Assembly (NCBI RefSeq): GCF_001039275.2
Contig: NZ_CP030117.1
Location: 5,745,001 to 5,809,000 of the forward strand
Direction: 5' to 3'
Source of the DNA: Brevibacillus brevis
GTDB taxonomy: Bacteria; Bacillota; Bacilli; Brevibacillales; Brevibacillaceae
DNA length: 64,000 nt
Below are positions 35,901 through 44,101 of this stretch, in pieces (within the stretch, counting starts at the first letter, position 1; each line of letters starts with the position of its first letter). The notes under the pieces were generated by a model. The model made no database searches. It was given only the letters and a program-made list of their open reading frames with translations, and was not told the DNA's origin. Made by a program: the position numbers and the translations under genes.

Positions 35901-36134
35901 GATAATAGCTGTCACGGATTCCACCGTGAGCGGCTCCAGATATACTTTGTCCGCTACTTGTTCATCTGTCATGATTGTCGCCGGATTGTTGTTCACCAGC
36001 ACGACCTGCACGCCAGCTTCTTTTAGGGAAAGGCAAGCCTGTGCACCTGCATAATCGAACTCCGCTGCCTGCCCAATGACGATCGGGCCAGAACCAATAA
36101 CCAATACTTTATGAATGTGTGGCAATTTAGCCAT
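32892..36134 (-). CDS. carB: Carbamoyl-phosphate synthase large subunit
   Basis: CarB makes carbamoyl phosphate from bicarbonate, ammonia and two ATP. The 1080-residue protein has two homologous ATP-grasp halves (starting [21 protein letters not shown] and [20 protein letters not shown]), an oligomerisation region and a C-terminal allosteric domain from about 935. Presence in an arginine operon with its own ARG box suggests the arginine-specific enzyme, as opposed to a pyrimidine-regulated pyrAB. It overlaps carA by 8 bp. Confidence 0.97.
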   Translation of the reverse strand: [1080 protein letters not shown]

Positions 36135-37233
36135 ATCTCTTCGCTCCTACTACGCGCATCGACTGCAAGAATTGGTGGAAAATGTGGGATGTATCATTAG
36201 GGCCCGGATGTGCTTCCGGATGGAACTGCACACTGAAAACAGGCAGACTGACGTGACGCAATCCTTCGACTGAACCGTCATTGACATTGCGGTAGGAAAC
36301 CGTTAACTGACGTTTGTCCAGAGACTCTTCCTTGACCACGTACCCGTGATTTTGTGAACTCATATATACTTTGCCAGTCATCAGATCCTTGACCGGATGA
36401 TTGCTGCCGCGGTGACCGTATGCGAGCTTTTCTGTCTTGCCGCCGTACATCAATGCCAATACTTGATGCCCCAAACAAATGCCCAATGTCGGGTACTGCT
36501 CCACAGCTTTGCGCCACTCGCTGCAATACGCAAGCAAGTGCTCCGGATCGCCAGGCCCATTGGAAAACAACAAGCCGTCTGGTGCGAGCGTATTGATTTG
36601 GGCAAAACTCGTATCAAAAGGAACGACCGTGACACGGCAGCCCTGTTCGAGAAGGGCATCCAAAATCGATTGCTTCATGCCGAGGTCAATCATGACGACA
36701 TGCTCCCCTGTTCCCGGATACCGCTCCACTTGTTGTCTGGATACATTGGCAACTAATGATTTCTTGGCGTGCTTGTAGCGTAGGGACACAACTTCCTCTA
36801 CCTGCATAGGCTGATCGGAAATGACACCGAATACGGTACCGTCTTGACGAACGCGCTTTGTAATCGTTCGCGTATCAATCCCTGCAAGGATCGGGAAACC
36901 AAATGCTTCTGCCGCTTGGGCCAAAGTCATGTTTGATTCGTAATGGCTTGGCTCCGTGCATAGCTCGCTGACAATCATCCCTGTCAATGCTGGCTTGGCT
37001 GCCTCATAATCCTTTTCGTTAATCCCGTAGTTTCCGATCAAGGGATACGTGAAAGTAACGATTTGCCCTGCAAAAGAAGGGTCTGTCATCACCTCTTGGT
37101 ATCCCGTCATTCCTGTATGAAAAACCACTTCTCCGAGTCCGTTAATTGGAGCGCCATACAGCTTCCCTGTAAAAACCTCGCCGCTCTCCAGCGTTAAATA
37201 CCCTGTTCCTAACGATTGCTTCTCTCTATTCAT
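36127..37233 (-). CDS. carA: Carbamoyl-phosphate synthase small subunit
   Basis: CarA is the glutamine amidotransferase subunit. The 368-residue protein has the N-terminal CPSase domain (VFHTGMTGYQEVMTDPS, FTYPLIGNYGI) and a class I GATase domain with Cys in LGICLGHQVLAL and His/Glu in FHPEAHPGP. It is first of carAB-argF, with a promoter and ARG box about 75 bp upstream. Confidence 0.97.
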   Translation of the reverse strand: MNREKQSLGTGYLTLESGEVFTGKLYGAPINGLGEVVFHTGMTGYQEVMTDPSFAGQIVTFTYPLIGNYGINEKDYEAAKPALTGMIVSELCTEPSHYESNMTLAQAAEAFGFPILAGIDTRTITKRVRQDGTVFGVISDQPMQVEEVVSLRYKHAKKSLVANVSRQQVERYPGTGEHVVMIDLGMKQSILDALLEQGCRVTVVPFDTSFAQINTLAPDGLLFSNGPGDPEHLLAYCSEWRKAVEQYPTLGICLGHQVLALMYGGKTEKLAYGHRGSNHPVKDLMTGKVYMSSQNHGYVVKEESLDKRQLTVSYRNVNDGSVEGLRHVSLPVFSVQFHPEAHPGPNDTSHIFHQFLQSMRVVGAKRYG

Positions 37234-37306
37234 CTATAAAGCCACTCCTCTCCAATGGGCACCGGCCTAATCGCTCTTAACGAAAATTTATGCAACCTTT
37301 TGTATT

Positions 37307-37335
37307 AATATACATTTGAGATTATAAAAATGCAA
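37307..37335 (-). promoter_or_regulatory. carAB-argF promoter overlapped by an ARG box
   Basis: The minus strand has TTGCAT (37330-37335), 17 bp, TATATT (37307-37312). The plus strand GAGATTATAAAAATGCAA (37318-37335) fits the ARG box pattern and overlaps the -35. The -35 lies within the right arm of the argD terminator. A further GTTGCATAAATTTT lies just downstream. Confidence 0.75.
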
Positions 37336-37368
37336 CGAGTTTTTTGGCCACTTCCACCCGTTGCATTC
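37321..37368 (-). terminator. Terminator after argD
   Basis: The minus strand reads AATGCAACG, a 22-nt loop, CGTTGCATT, then TTTATAAT. It separates argCBD from carAB-argF. Confidence 0.8.
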
Positions 37369-37381
37369 TTTTCTTTTTCAT

Positions 37382-38563
37382 CTAAACCTGAGATAGTGCC
37401 TCGCTTAATACAGCAATAGCCTGCTTTACTTCCTCATCGGTCGTTACAAACGATGGCAAGAGTCTCACTACTTGTGGGCCAGCCATCAGCAGAATGACTC
37501 CTTTTTCCCGTGCATACGCAACCGGCTCACCAGCAGGAATCGTTAGCTCCACACCGAGAAGCAATCCTTTTCCCCGAACCGTAACCACTTTGTCTGGATG
37601 CTCTGCCTTGAGCTTCTCTAGCTCTTTGATCAATACGTCATGGATATGGGCTACCCGATCCAAAGTCTGCTCCTCTTCCATCGTCGCAAGCGTCGCGATT
37701 CCAGCAGTTGCTGCCAATGGATTCCCTCCAAAAGTAGTACCATGCGTACCCGGAGCAAACGCTTCTGCTACTTCTTTGGTCGCGACGACCGCTCCAATCG
37801 GGAACCCACTTCCCAAGCCTTTTGCCAATGAAATCGCATCTGGCTTCACGTCATATTGCTGGAAGGCAAACCATGTACCCGTGCGACCAACCCCAGTTTG
37901 AATCTCATCGATTAACAGGAGCAATCCGTGCGCATCGCACAATTCACGCAGCGACTTCACCCACGCTTCTTCTGCCGGATGTACACCGCCTTCTCCCTGA
38001 ACCAGCTCCAGCATGATCGCGCATGTTTTGTCTGTAATGGCTGACTTGACTGCATCGAGGTCGTTGTAAGGAACGGTGACAAATCCTTGCGGCAATGGTG
38101 CGAATCCGTCCTTCACCTTTTCCTGTCCAGTAGCCGTCAGGGTAGCTAATGTCCGTCCATGAAAAGACTGTTCAAAGCTGATGATTTCGTAACGGTCGGT
38201 CCCCTTTACTTTTTGTGCATAGCGGCGGGCGAGCTTGATCAAGCCTTCATTCGCCTCCGCTCCACTGTTACAGAAAAAAGCCTGATCCAGCCCAGACAGA
38301 CGGCTCAGCTTTTCCGCCAAAATCTCTTGTTGGGGAACATGCACCAGATTCGAGCAATGCCACAACGTATCGAGCTGTTCGTGCAGCTTTGCCGTTACTT
38401 TTGGCGGGACATGCCCTAACGAGGTCACAGCAATTCCTGACGTAAAATCGAGATATTGCTTGCCTTGATCATCCCACACCTGGTTTCCTTGTCCTTTTAC
38501 CAAACTGATTGGCCATCTCGCATAGTTATTCATGAGATGCACAGGCGCTGTTGTTGTATGCAT
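37382..38563 (-). CDS. argD: Acetylornithine aminotransferase
   Basis: ArgD is the PLP enzyme converting N-acetylglutamate semialdehyde to N-acetylornithine. The protein (393 residues) has FFCNSGAEANEGLIKLARR, the PLP-binding LLLIDEIQTGVGRTG, and the lysine in AISLAKGLGSGFPIGA. The start at 38563 (MHTTTAPVHLMNNY) is at 9 nt from AGGAGG; the ATG two codons upstream is only 3 nt from it. It lies 17 bp after argB. Confidence 0.95.
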   Translation of the reverse strand: MHTTTAPVHLMNNYARWPISLVKGQGNQVWDDQGKQYLDFTSGIAVTSLGHVPPKVTAKLHEQLDTLWHCSNLVHVPQQEILAEKLSRLSGLDQAFFCNSGAEANEGLIKLARRYAQKVKGTDRYEIISFEQSFHGRTLATLTATGQEKVKDGFAPLPQGFVTVPYNDLDAVKSAITDKTCAIMLELVQGEGGVHPAEEAWVKSLRELCDAHGLLLLIDEIQTGVGRTGTWFAFQQYDVKPDAISLAKGLGSGFPIGAVVATKEVAEAFAPGTHGTTFGGNPLAATAGIATLATMEEEQTLDRVAHIHDVLIKELEKLKAEHPDKVVTVRGKGLLLGVELTIPAGEPVAYAREKGVILLMAGPQVVRLLPSFVTTDEEVKQAIAVLSEALSQV

Positions 38564-38580
38564 TTTCATTTCCCTCCTAC

Positions 38581-39378
38581 CTAAACGTAATTAACATTCA
38601 TACGAACGGTTGTCCCAACTGTTTGCCCCGCACAAACACCGAGCAGATCTTCAGCGGTTCCCCGGCAGATGACAACTTGCTCCACGCCCTGTCCGAGAGC
38701 GTCGAGAGCTGCCTGAACCTTCGGAATCATTCCACCAGTAATAATCTCTGCCTGAATCATTTCCTGTATCCCTTCTGCACTTGTAGCTGGCACTACTGCC
38801 TTGGTTCCATCTGGCTGTGACTGCATGATGCCCGGAACGTCTGTCACCATGATCAGTTTTTCGGCGCTGAGTGCTGCTGCAATCGCGCCTGCGGCTACAT
38901 CAGCATTGACGTTAAATGTCTCTTTCCCATCTTCACTAACGGAAAGGGGTGCGATCACCGGGACGTAATTCTGCCCAAGAATCGCTTTCGGAATGGTCGT
39001 ATCAGCCTTTTTGATTTCTCCTACCCACCCGAGTGGCTTTGGCGTTTTAGTTGCCAAAAGAGTCTGACCATCGATGCCACTAACTCCCCATGCCTTGGCT
39101 CCTGCCTGCGTTAGCCTTTTTACGAGCGCCTTGTTGATACTGCCGCACAAGACCATCTCTACAACTCGCAGCGTGTCCTCGCAGGTAACACGAAGCCCAT
39201 CGACAAATTGCGGTGTAATCTGAACTTGATCGAGCATACTGTTAATAGCAGGTCCGCCCCCATGGACAATGACGATCTTTTGTCCTTGTGCCTGCAGTCC
39301 AGCAATCGCCTGAAAGAAGGAGTCCGGTAGCTGATCCATGGTGCTTCCGCCACATTTGATCACGACAATTCCTTGCAT
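38581..39378 (-). CDS. argB: Acetylglutamate kinase
   Basis: ArgB phosphorylates N-acetylglutamate. The 265-residue protein has VVIKCGGSTMDQLP, the substrate loop VHGGGPAINSML, NVNADVAAGAIAAAL and TDVPGIM. The start at 39378 (MQGIVVIKCGGS) follows GGAGGAG; an open extension of 24 codons overlaps argC and is rejected. It starts 13 bp after argC, where argJ would normally sit. Confidence 0.96.
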   Translation of the reverse strand: MQGIVVIKCGGSTMDQLPDSFFQAIAGLQAQGQKIVIVHGGGPAINSMLDQVQITPQFVDGLRVTCEDTLRVVEMVLCGSINKALVKRLTQAGAKAWGVSGIDGQTLLATKTPKPLGWVGEIKKADTTIPKAILGQNYVPVIAPLSVSEDGKETFNVNADVAAGAIAAALSAEKLIMVTDVPGIMQSQPDGTKAVVPATSAEGIQEMIQAEIITGGMIPKVQAALDALGQGVEQVVICRGTAEDLLGVCAGQTVGTTVRMNVNYV

Positions 39379-39391
39379 CTGCTCTCCTCCT

Positions 39392-40432
39392 CTACGGGTA
39401 TACGGGTACAAGCGGCAAGCCCGTTTTCTCAGGCAAATCAAACATGACATTCATGTTTTGTACGGCTTGACCGGCTGCGCCCTTCATCATATTGTCGATT
39501 ACCGACAGCAAGATAACACGCTTCGTGCGCTGATCAACATGAATAGCGATATCGCAGTAATTAGAGCCATAGACTTCTTTTGTATGTGGATGACTGCCTG
39601 CAAGACGTACACGCACAAAAGGCTTATCCGCATAAGCAGCTTCGTATAGCTCCTGGATTTGTGCTTGTGTGACATCAGTCGTTAGTTGTCCATAAGCCGT
39701 GACTAAAATCCCTCGGGTCATCGGCACCAGATGCGGCGTAAATTGAACAAGTGTCTCTTCCCCGCTTTGTTTTTGCAGCTCCTGTTCAATCTCTGGTGTA
39801 TGCTGATGACTCGCAACTTTATAGGCATGAATGCTTTCATTAATCTCGCTGTAATGAACACCGAGCGATACTCCACGTCCAGCGCCGGACACACCTGATT
39901 TGGCATCGATGATCCAACTGTTAGGTTGCACCCAGCCTGTCTTCACCAGCGGAAGCAGGGCGAGGAGCGTAGCAGTTGGATAGCAGCCTGGATTTGCTAT
40001 GAGACTGGCACCCGCCACTTTCTCTTGATTCCACTCGGTTAAACCGTAAACGGCTGTTTCTACCCATTGGGAAGGGGCCGGCTCATGTTTGTACCACTTT
40101 TCGTAAACCGCACCATTTTCCAGACGAAAATCCCCGGATAAATCAATGACCTTTACGCCTTTTTCGACCAGCTTTGGACTCAGCCCGCTACTTACTCCCG
40201 CAGGCGTAGCAAGGAAGATCAAATCGTTCACACCGCTCATGCTGTCTGCATCAATTGGTGATAATGTGGGCAACCCGAGCCCCGCTGCATGTGGAAACGA
40301 TTTTTCCAAGCTCTCTCCTTCTGATGAACTTGAATATAAATTGGCAATCTCAACATGCGGATGCCCAGCCAAAAGACGGATCAACTCCGCGCCACCATAC
40401 CCCGTTGCTCCAACAATCCCGACCCGAACCAT
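39392..40432 (-). CDS. argC: N-acetyl-gamma-glutamyl-phosphate reductase
   Basis: ArgC is the NADPH-dependent reductase of the acetylated arginine pathway. The 346-residue protein has the nucleotide loop VGIVGATGYGGAELIRLL and the catalytic cysteine in LIANPGCYPTA. AGGGGAG lies before the start. It is first of argCBD, directly behind an ARG-box promoter. Confidence 0.97.
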   Translation of the reverse strand: MVRVGIVGATGYGGAELIRLLAGHPHVEIANLYSSSSEGESLEKSFPHAAGLGLPTLSPIDADSMSGVNDLIFLATPAGVSSGLSPKLVEKGVKVIDLSGDFRLENGAVYEKWYKHEPAPSQWVETAVYGLTEWNQEKVAGASLIANPGCYPTATLLALLPLVKTGWVQPNSWIIDAKSGVSGAGRGVSLGVHYSEINESIHAYKVASHQHTPEIEQELQKQSGEETLVQFTPHLVPMTRGILVTAYGQLTTDVTQAQIQELYEAAYADKPFVRVRLAGSHPHTKEVYGSNYCDIAIHVDQRTKRVILLSVIDNMMKGAAGQAVQNMNVMFDLPEKTGLPLVPVYP

Positions 40433-40453
40433 GCTCTCTCCCCTTTATTCCAT

Positions 40454-40501
40454 TCTGTATTTTTATACATGAATAATAATAAAAATCCACATAGAATACA
40501 A
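40454..40501 (-). promoter_or_regulatory. argCBD promoter with two ARG boxes
   Basis: The minus strand has TTGTAT (40496-40501), 17 bp, TATTAT (40473-40478). A near-consensus ARG box CATGTATAAAAATACAGA occupies 40454-40471 on the minus strand, over the start site, and a second, GAATAATAATAAAAATCC (plus, 40471-40488), covers the -10 and spacer. Confidence 0.8.
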
Positions 40502-40524
40502 CAGAAAAACTTTTTTACGTCCAA

Positions 40525-40553
40525 AGAAAAAAGCGCCCGATTGCTCGAGCGCT
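40525..40553 (-). terminator. Terminator after the cytochrome c gene
   Basis: The minus strand reads AGCGCTCGA, tetraloop GCAA, TCGGGCGCT, TTTTTTC, a 9-bp stem with one G-U pair. It separates the cytochrome gene from argC. Confidence 0.92.
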
Positions 40554-40568
40554 GGTTTGTTGCCCTGT

Positions 40569-40958
40569 TTACTTTTTGTCCGCTAACCATGCAGCGATGT
40601 TTTCTGCATCTTTTCCTTTGACGAGACCCGGAGGCATTGATCCTTTTCCTTTTTCCAAAATGCCCAGAATCTGCTCCTTGTTCAACTGACTACCGATCTT
40701 TTGCAGGTTCGGTCCAACTGCCCCTTCCAACGTCTGTCCGTGGCAGCCTGCACAGGTATTTTTGAACATAGTTTCTGCAGTTGCTGCATCATAGCTGCCA
40801 GATGGCGTCGTCGAAGGTGTTTCTGTTGCTGGTTTTTCAGCTGCCGGCGTTTCTGTTGCTGGTTGTTGTGCTGGTGGCTGTGTTTGCTTGCTGGTACCAC
40901 AGGCACTTAGCGAGAATGCGAGTACAGCCGCTGTTAAAACGAGTGGAATGCGTTTCAA
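40569..40958 (-). CDS. cccB: Lipoprotein cytochrome c551-like, CccB group
   Basis: A small membrane-anchored electron carrier. The 129-residue protein has a lipoprotein signal with lipobox LSAC (Cys20), a low-complexity Pro/Ala/Thr/Glu linker (about 24-53), and a class I cytochrome c domain with heme motif CAGCH (69-73) and axial Met108 in GSMPPG. The start is TTG at 40958, 8 nt behind AGGAGGG; the ATG far upstream has no such site. In B. subtilis cccB sits near ftsEX; here it is next to argC. Confidence 0.88.
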   Translation of the reverse strand: MKRIPLVLTAAVLAFSLSACGTSKQTQPPAQQPATETPAAEKPATETPSTTPSGSYDAATAETMFKNTCAGCHGQTLEGAVGPNLQKIGSQLNKEQILGILEKGKGSMPPGLVKGKDAENIAAWLADKK

Positions 40959-41034
40959 GGCTGTTCCCTCCTTTTTTCGGATTTCTTCGCTAAGTATGCC
41001 TCCGACTACCACTTCTCATTCTTGCTATAGCCAT

Positions 41035-41304
41035 TTAGGATAAAGGAAACTCTAACGGGCTCCATTCACGTAGCTCCAACGTCCGTGCGCCTTCCACGAC
41101 AACTGGATCAGCTTCAGCCAATTTTCGAGCTTCTTCCAGAGAATCCGCTTTGTAAATAACCAATCCGCCAAGCTTATCTGTGAAGGGTCCTGCCATGAAC
41201 ACTTTTCCCTGCTTGTACAAATCATTGATATACGTAAGATGCGCAGGTCTTACTTGAGCATTCAGCTCTTGATTGACGATTGGCAAAAATGCGGCATATA
41301 ACAT
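41035..41304 (-). CDS. YciI-like protein
   Basis: This 89-residue protein is a ferredoxin-fold YciI-like protein (AHLTYINDLYKQGKVFMAGPF, GGLVIYKADSLEEARKLAEADP, ELREWSPL). Members may bind or convert small aromatic compounds, but no function is set. The start MLYAAFLPIV has AAGGAG upstream; 57 further codons are open and overlap the divergent kinase gene, and are rejected. Confidence 0.8.
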   Translation of the reverse strand: MLYAAFLPIVNQELNAQVRPAHLTYINDLYKQGKVFMAGPFTDKLGGLVIYKADSLEEARKLAEADPVVVEGARTLELREWSPLEFPLS

Positions 41305-41447
41305 GGACGGTTTCTCTCCTTTTTCATGACCTTGTTCTTTCATGAAGTATAACATAATTATGAATACGGACTTTGGTCTGGTAGGATTTTTCCTTTCTAC
41401 AGCGAACGATTCAAAGGTAGCAAGTAGCAACAGAGAGGCGGATAGGT

Positions 41448-42884
41448 ATGGGCACGCAGATACAGTTATATACATCTCTCTTCCACAACAATCCTGACGC
41501 TGTTTTCATGTTCGACATGCAGGGCAGATTCACAGGAGTAAACGCTGCTGGTGAAGCATTGGTAGGATATACCTCTCAAGAATTGCTGCGGATGAAAATT
41601 TGGGAAATTCTCGCTTCTACAGAAGGTCTCGACAGTAAGAAACAACAACAAATCCTTTCTACAGGAATCAGAAAAAATAAGCATTATCAGTTGCTCCATA
41701 AAAGCGGGCAGGTTGTGGAAATTATCGCTTCCAGCTTTCCCATTTTTCAAAACGGCGAAATCATCAGTCGCTATTCCATTGCAAAAAACGTCACGCAGCA
41801 AAAGAAAATGGAAGAGGCTCTTCACCAGATGCAAGAGAACTTTCGGCTAATCTCCGAAAACATTATGGATTTGATTTTTATTGTAAATGTGGATGGAATT
41901 ATTACCTACGCTTCCCCTTCTGTTCAGGCGGTTACTGGTCTCACGATTGATCAAGTGATCAACCAGCATTTTTCGATCTTGATTCATCCTGAGCAAGTAA
42001 CCAACGCCAAGAGCGATTTTGCTCGAATGATGAAGCAGAAGATCACACTCGACGCCGAGTACCATTACCTGCACCCAGACGGTAGAATGTTGCTGTTCGA
42101 TGTGAAAGGAACACCTGACATTTGTTCGAACGGTAATATTCTCAGCACGGTTTTTGTAGCACGTGATATTACAGAACGTCGGCAATCAGAGGAATTGCTT
42201 CGTTACTCTGACAAGCTGTCTGTTCTAGGGGAGCTTGCCGCAGGAATCGCCCATGAAATTCGCAATCCACTTACGGCTTTGAAAGGGTTTATTCAACTCA
42301 TGGAAGGGGACGAGTTCGCCAATCAGCAATACTTGCAAATTATGCGATCGGAAATCGAGCGGATCACTTCGATTACCAGTGAGCTTTTGATTATGGCCAA
42401 GCCGCAAGCGTTGCGATTTGCTCCCAACGGCCTTTTGCCATTGCTTTCGTCTGTCATTAAGCTTTTGGAACCACAAGCACTTCTAAAAAATGTATCCATT
42501 CTTACTGATTTTCCGCAAGTTACGTCCCTCATATTGTGTGAGGAATATCAAATCAAGCAAGTCTTCATAAACATTATAAAAAACGGCATGGAAGCCATGC
42601 CGTTAGGTGGAAATCTCACAATCAAGGTTGTAGAGCGCTCTTCCGATGTTGTCATCCGAATCAGCGATCAAGGACAAGGCATCCCTGCCGAGCTACTTCC
42701 CCGATTAGGAGAGCTTTTTTATAGTACAAAAGAAACAGGAACTGGCCTGGGGTTAATGGTAAGCACAAAAATTATTCGCGATCACGGCGGTACAATCAAC
42801 ATCGCAAGCGATGTCGGCAAAGGAACCACCGTATCGATTTCCATACCAAAAGCCTTGAAGCCTTCTGTTTCGTTTAACGATTAA
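41448..42884 (+). CDS. PAS-domain sensor histidine kinase, sporulation-kinase-like
   Basis: The 478-residue soluble kinase has two PAS domains (about 5-115 and 130-245), a HisKA phosphoacceptor domain with His269 in AGIAHEIRNPLTAL, and a HATPase domain with N box INIIKNGMEAM and G boxes DQGQGIP and GTGLGLMVS. There is no membrane segment and no response regulator beside it. That layout matches the orphan kinases (KinA, KinE) that feed the sporulation phosphorelay; this is inference. The 3' end overlaps prfB by 11 bp, tail to tail. Confidence 0.88.
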   Translation: MGTQIQLYTSLFHNNPDAVFMFDMQGRFTGVNAAGEALVGYTSQELLRMKIWEILASTEGLDSKKQQQILSTGIRKNKHYQLLHKSGQVVEIIASSFPIFQNGEIISRYSIAKNVTQQKKMEEALHQMQENFRLISENIMDLIFIVNVDGIITYASPSVQAVTGLTIDQVINQHFSILIHPEQVTNAKSDFARMMKQKITLDAEYHYLHPDGRMLLFDVKGTPDICSNGNILSTVFVARDITERRQSEELLRYSDKLSVLGELAAGIAHEIRNPLTALKGFIQLMEGDEFANQQYLQIMRSEIERITSITSELLIMAKPQALRFAPNGLLPLLSSVIKLLEPQALLKNVSILTDFPQVTSLILCEEYQIKQVFINIIKNGMEAMPLGGNLTIKVVERSSDVVIRISDQGQGIPAELLPRLGELFYSTKETGTGLGLMVSTKIIRDHGGTINIASDVGKGTTVSISIPKALKPSVSFND

Positions 42885-43987
42885 TCTGCGCGCGCAGATA
42901 GGCATCGATAAACGAATCAATATCACCATCCATGACTGCTTGAACGTTTCCTACCTCCATATTCGTCCGGTGGTCTTTTACCAGACTGTATGGGTGGAAG
43001 ACATAGGAACGAATTTGGCTGCCCCATGCAATATCTTTTTGTTCACCTTGAATCGCGGCCAACGTTTTCTCTTGTTCTTCCCGTTTTTTCTCAAACAGTC
43101 GTGCCGTCAGCATCTTCATCGCACGCTCCCGGTTTTTAATCTGGGAGCGTTCTGTTTGACACGTCACCACAATTCCAGAAGGCAAGTGAGTAATCCGTAC
43201 AGCGGAGTCAGTCGTGTTGATATGCTGACCACCCGCACCACTGGAACGATACGTATCGATTTTCAGGTCTTCTGTACGTATGTCTACCGCATTATCGTCT
43301 TCGATCTCCGGCAGGACGTTGCAAGACACAAACGATGTGTGACGACGTCCAGAGGCATCAAACGGAGATATCCGCACAAGACGATGAACCCCTTTTTCTG
43401 ATTTGAGGTAGCCATACGCATTGTAGCCCTTAATGAGCAGAGTAACACTTTTTACACCGGCTTCATCCCCAGGCAAATAGTCCAATGTTTCAACCTTGAA
43501 GCCCTTGGCATCCCCCCAACGTGTATACATACGTAGAAGCATGGACGCCCAATCCTGGGACTCTGTACCACCCGCTCCCGGATGCAGCTCCAGAATGGCG
43601 TTGTTTTTGTCGTATTCATCACTCAAAAGCAATTCCAGCTCAAAGCTCTCAAATGACTTCCGCAGCTCCTGCGTACTGTCATACAAATCTGGAATGAGGG
43701 ACGTATCCCCTTCTTCGATAACGAGCTCCAGCATTACCTGGAGATCCTCGTACTGAGAATCCAGCTTGGTCATCGTCTCTACCAGGCTTTTGATTGCATT
43801 CAGTTCACTGATTGTCTTCTGCGCTGCATCATTGTCATCCCAAAAATCGGGTGCCAGCATGCGCTCTTCCAGTTCACCGATTCGTTCCTGTTTTACTGGG
43901 AGGTCAAAGAGACCCCCTAATATCCGCTAAACGCTTAGCCATGCTAGACATCTCTTGTTTGATGTCCGCAATATCGATTAATGCCAT
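42874..43987 (-). CDS. prfB: Peptide chain release factor 2, with programmed +1 frameshift
   Basis: RF2 ends translation at UGA and UAA. The gene is in two frames: 27 codons from ATG at 43987 (MALIDIADIKQEM...) to an in-frame TGA at 43904-43906, then 343 codons in the +1 frame. The site is CTT-TGA-C, with the SD-like AGGGGG just upstream, the classical autoregulatory signal. Skipping base 43906 restores DLPVKQERIGELEERM. The catalytic GGQ is in SGAGGQHINTTDSAV. Total 370 residues, the usual RF2 length. It is downstream of an unknown gene and secA. Confidence 0.95.
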
Positions 43988-44101
43988 GTTGCGAATCACC
44001 TTCTCTTTACGTAAGCTATGTTTTATTGTAACGTAATTTGCCAGATGCGCAAATACGGCAGCTTGTCACGTTTAGAAAAGGGACTTCGCCGCTACACTTT
44101 G

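Noticed and set aside
39379..39450. N-terminal extension of argB by 24 codons
   Set aside because: It runs into argC and lacks the family N-terminus.
41305..41475. N-terminal extension of the YciI-like gene
   Set aside because: It overlaps the divergent kinase promoter and has no homology; the start behind AAGGAG is used.
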